Below, in pieces: positions 62,269 through 64,000 of a DNA stretch of 64,000 nt (the first letter of the stretch is position 1; each line of letters begins with the position of its first letter). The stretch comes from Luzula sylvatica. Its lineage: Eukaryota; Streptophyta; Magnoliopsida; Poales; Juncaceae. Under the pieces are notes generated by a model that was given only the letters and a program-made list of their open reading frames with translations, was not told the DNA's origin and searched no databases. The stretch is taken from contig OX326959.1 of assembly GCA_946800325.1 (NCBI GenBank), forward strand, positions 54,019,276 to 54,083,275, written 5' to 3'. A program made the position numbers and the translations under genes.

Positions 62269-63041
62269 ACTTGAATAAGATGTCTATGTGTGTGTTGGAT
62301 CAATTTTCAGTTTCTATGTTTGAACTCTTTGTTTTGCTTGTTAAAATAAAATATCTGGAAGAAACTATATAATACCAGAAGATTGTTTCGCTTGGTTCGC
62401 CTTTTTGTTTTGTGAATTTAAATAGCATTAGCACTAAATAGTTAGCAGAGGACTTTTTCTTTTTTTTTTGAAAGAAAAACTTTTTCTAATTAAAAGAAAA
62501 ACTCCACAATCAGTTTGCAATCACGAAAATTTTGAGTGCAAAATAGAACCCCGCAAGCAGAAAAGAATAAATTGGGCTGGACGTTTGGACAATCAGGATA
62601 AACATATTTTTGTTCATAGGCTTGTGTAGTGTGTAACACATCAAGATTTATAATTTCTACATGCCCACTAATTGCCGCTAACTATTGTCCTGATATGATG
62701 CTCCCAATCTCACCAATCGAAAATGTTTAAATAGATTGACTATTACATTTTATTGAATCAATCAACTTTTTAGTTGAATCAATCAATTTAACCTTTAAAT
62801 TAAGGTCTAATAAATCCATTTAAATATTCTCGATTGACGCATTAAGAGTGTTTAAGTGAGATTGGAGGACATATTATATTTTTCCCATATATTTAACGAG
62901 TTCATTATTTATTTAAGACGTGTTATCAATACAGTTTTAATATAGTTGCAAGAAGCTACTAGTGTCAGTAAACTAATGATCATATACCAAAAAACAAACT
63001 ATGATAATAGAAAATTATAAAAAGCAAGAATGAATTGTAAA
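62269..63041. other. 3' flank of BAHD B2 and the end of unit 2
   Basis: Aligns with 47391-48077 up to about 62941. 62942-63030 ('gttgcaagaagctactag') weakly resembles 52035-52100, so this may be the original sequence beyond the duplication end. Confidence 0.55.
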
Positions 63042-63336
63042 GGGAAATTATACTTGTACACTACATTTGATAAAAACATCCTCGATGACATCACTCATTT
63101 TTAAAAACATCCTCGATGACATCACTCATTTTTAGTTAACACATTTAATTAACGTGAAGAACATCCAATTAACATTTAAAAAAATATTAATTATAAAAAG
63201 TTAATTCTGATGGATGTTAATTTGAACTTGTTAATTCAAATGAGAGTTAATTACTTCTTGATTAAGTTGTTAATTATCAAAAGATGATGACATCGAGGAT
63301 ATTTTTGTTAAATGGTGTCTACATATATATACCCTC
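63042..63336. mobile_element. Mutator-type MITE, GGGAAATTATAC family
   Basis: 295 bp with a 9-bp target duplication AATTGTAAA (63033-63041 and 63337-63345). Ends GGGAAATTATACTTGTACAC and, in reverse, GAGGGTATATATATGTAGAC. Close relative of 18042-18316, in opposite orientation; long arms with 'catcctcgatgacatcactc'. Confidence 0.85.
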
Positions 63337-63519
63337 AATTGTAAATAGGTGTCTGATGAAATCACACAATAAGCCATCAATAGTATTGTTAATGAAAAAA
63401 TGTACATTCAAACGGTTTGTTGAAATACTTAAATCATATACAAAACATTAGTCAATAAGAATACTCAATATTTAATTACTTATTCATTACAAAAAAATTT
63501 AAGAAACATGATATGTAGA

Positions 63520-63650
63520 TTTTTAGCTGATGAGCCCACAAGTCCTGTTGGTTGAGCGCGATGCACAGAAAAACCATATGTTGTAAGATTTGTAGGTTCA
63601 ATCTCTATTGACATTAATGGGTGAAGGAAATATTAACCTTCTAAAAAAAA
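63520..63650 (+). mobile_element. Possible tRNA-derived SINE
   Basis: A-box-like 'tgttggttgagcgcgatg' at about 63547-63564, B-box-like 'taggttcaatctc' near 63592-63604, then an A-run at 63643-63650. No target duplication found. Confidence 0.5.
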
Positions 63651-63720
63651 GATTGTTTGTTTTATAAAATCTTGATCGCAAGAAGATAGTAAATTATTAT
63701 GGAAATATTACTTAAAAGCA

Positions 63721-63905
63721 ATGTTTTAAATAGCGGCGTTGTAGCGGCTCTATAGCGGATTATTTGAGGTAAACGCTGCATCGCTTCGGAATTTAGCACT
63801 ATAACATTTTGTTCTGCGGCAACGATATAGCGGACTGCTATAGCATGAAGCGTGCAAATATAGCGGCCGTATAGGTGCTATATCGTGATTACAAAGGTTG
63901 TAGTG
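63721..63905. repeat. 'tagcgg' repeat block
   Basis: Repeated TAGCGG/GCGGC motifs on both strands between 63731 and 63880. Looks like a piece of a repeat family; no gene. Confidence 0.55.
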
Positions 63906-63925
63906 CAATTTAATTATGTAGAAAT

Positions 63926-63949
63926 AATAATAATAATAATAATACCACC

Positions 63950-64000
<51 letters not shown>
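63926..64000. repeat. Trinucleotide microsatellite (AAT)n-(CCA)n-(CTA)n
   Basis: Three adjoining triplet runs up to the window edge. Confidence 0.95.

Larger units (their letters stand above)
52870..62941. repeat. Tandem segmental duplication, unit 2
   Basis: Repeats 38236-48077 in the same orientation. Unit-specific insertions: MITE 57037-57278 and SINE 58319-58567. It lacks the MITE found in the A1 intron. Confidence 0.92.

Overview
This is a stretch of AT-rich nuclear DNA from a flowering plant, most likely a eudicot. The evidence is nuclear genes for chloroplast proteins with transit peptides and short GT-AG introns, plant-specific BAHD acyltransferases and CYP94-like P450s, and a dense layer of plant-type transposons (L1-type LINE, Copia elements, tRNA-derived SINEs, MITEs and MULE-like elements, long TA microsatellites). 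Nothing in the sequence fixes the species.

Layout. 1-11636: an L1-type LINE on the minus strand (934-11627, 9-bp target duplication) into whose RNase H linker a decayed minus-strand Copia element (1596-7607, 5-bp target duplication) has jumped. 11637-25025: no host gene; MITEs, TA microsatellites, an unusual tandem repeat array at 21010-21900 and SINEs. 25026-29863: two head-to-head CYP94-like cytochrome P450 genes. 30039-32026: two divergent chloroplast genes, ribosomal protein bL34c and PsbP-domain protein 6, sharing a 284-bp promoter region. 32359-32464: a perfect 106-bp palindrome. 33556-36073: a MULE-like element with about 52-bp terminal inverted repeats. 37120-38397: an R3H/SUZ-domain gene. 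38236-62941: a tandem segmental duplication of about 10 kb per unit. Each unit carries the 3' end of the R3H gene plus two BAHD acyltransferase genes, so there are four complete BAHD genes. A 5'-truncated Copia element (about 48990-52006) and a stray copy of the BAHD 3' flank lie between the units. 62942-64000: a MITE, a SINE-like element and simple repeats.

The host genes fall into two groups. bL34c and PPD6 are housekeeping plastid functions. The CYP94-like pair (fatty-acid or jasmonate type omega-hydroxylases by family) and the four BAHD enzymes (agmatine/amine hydroxycinnamoyltransferase type by family) are specialised or defence metabolism genes. All four BAHD genes have a CACGTG G-box within about 260 bp upstream of the start. 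Whether the P450s and acyltransferases act in one pathway cannot be told from sequence.

The duplicated BAHD block is the most informative part. Insertions present in only one unit (MITE in the intron at 39928-40172, MULE-type MITE at 57037-57278, SINE at 58319-58567) must postdate the duplication, or have been lost cleanly from the other unit. A 0.9-kb element (44476-45395 and 59377-60291) predates it. Gene models, splice sites and reading frames were worked out by eye; exon sums are all multiples of three.
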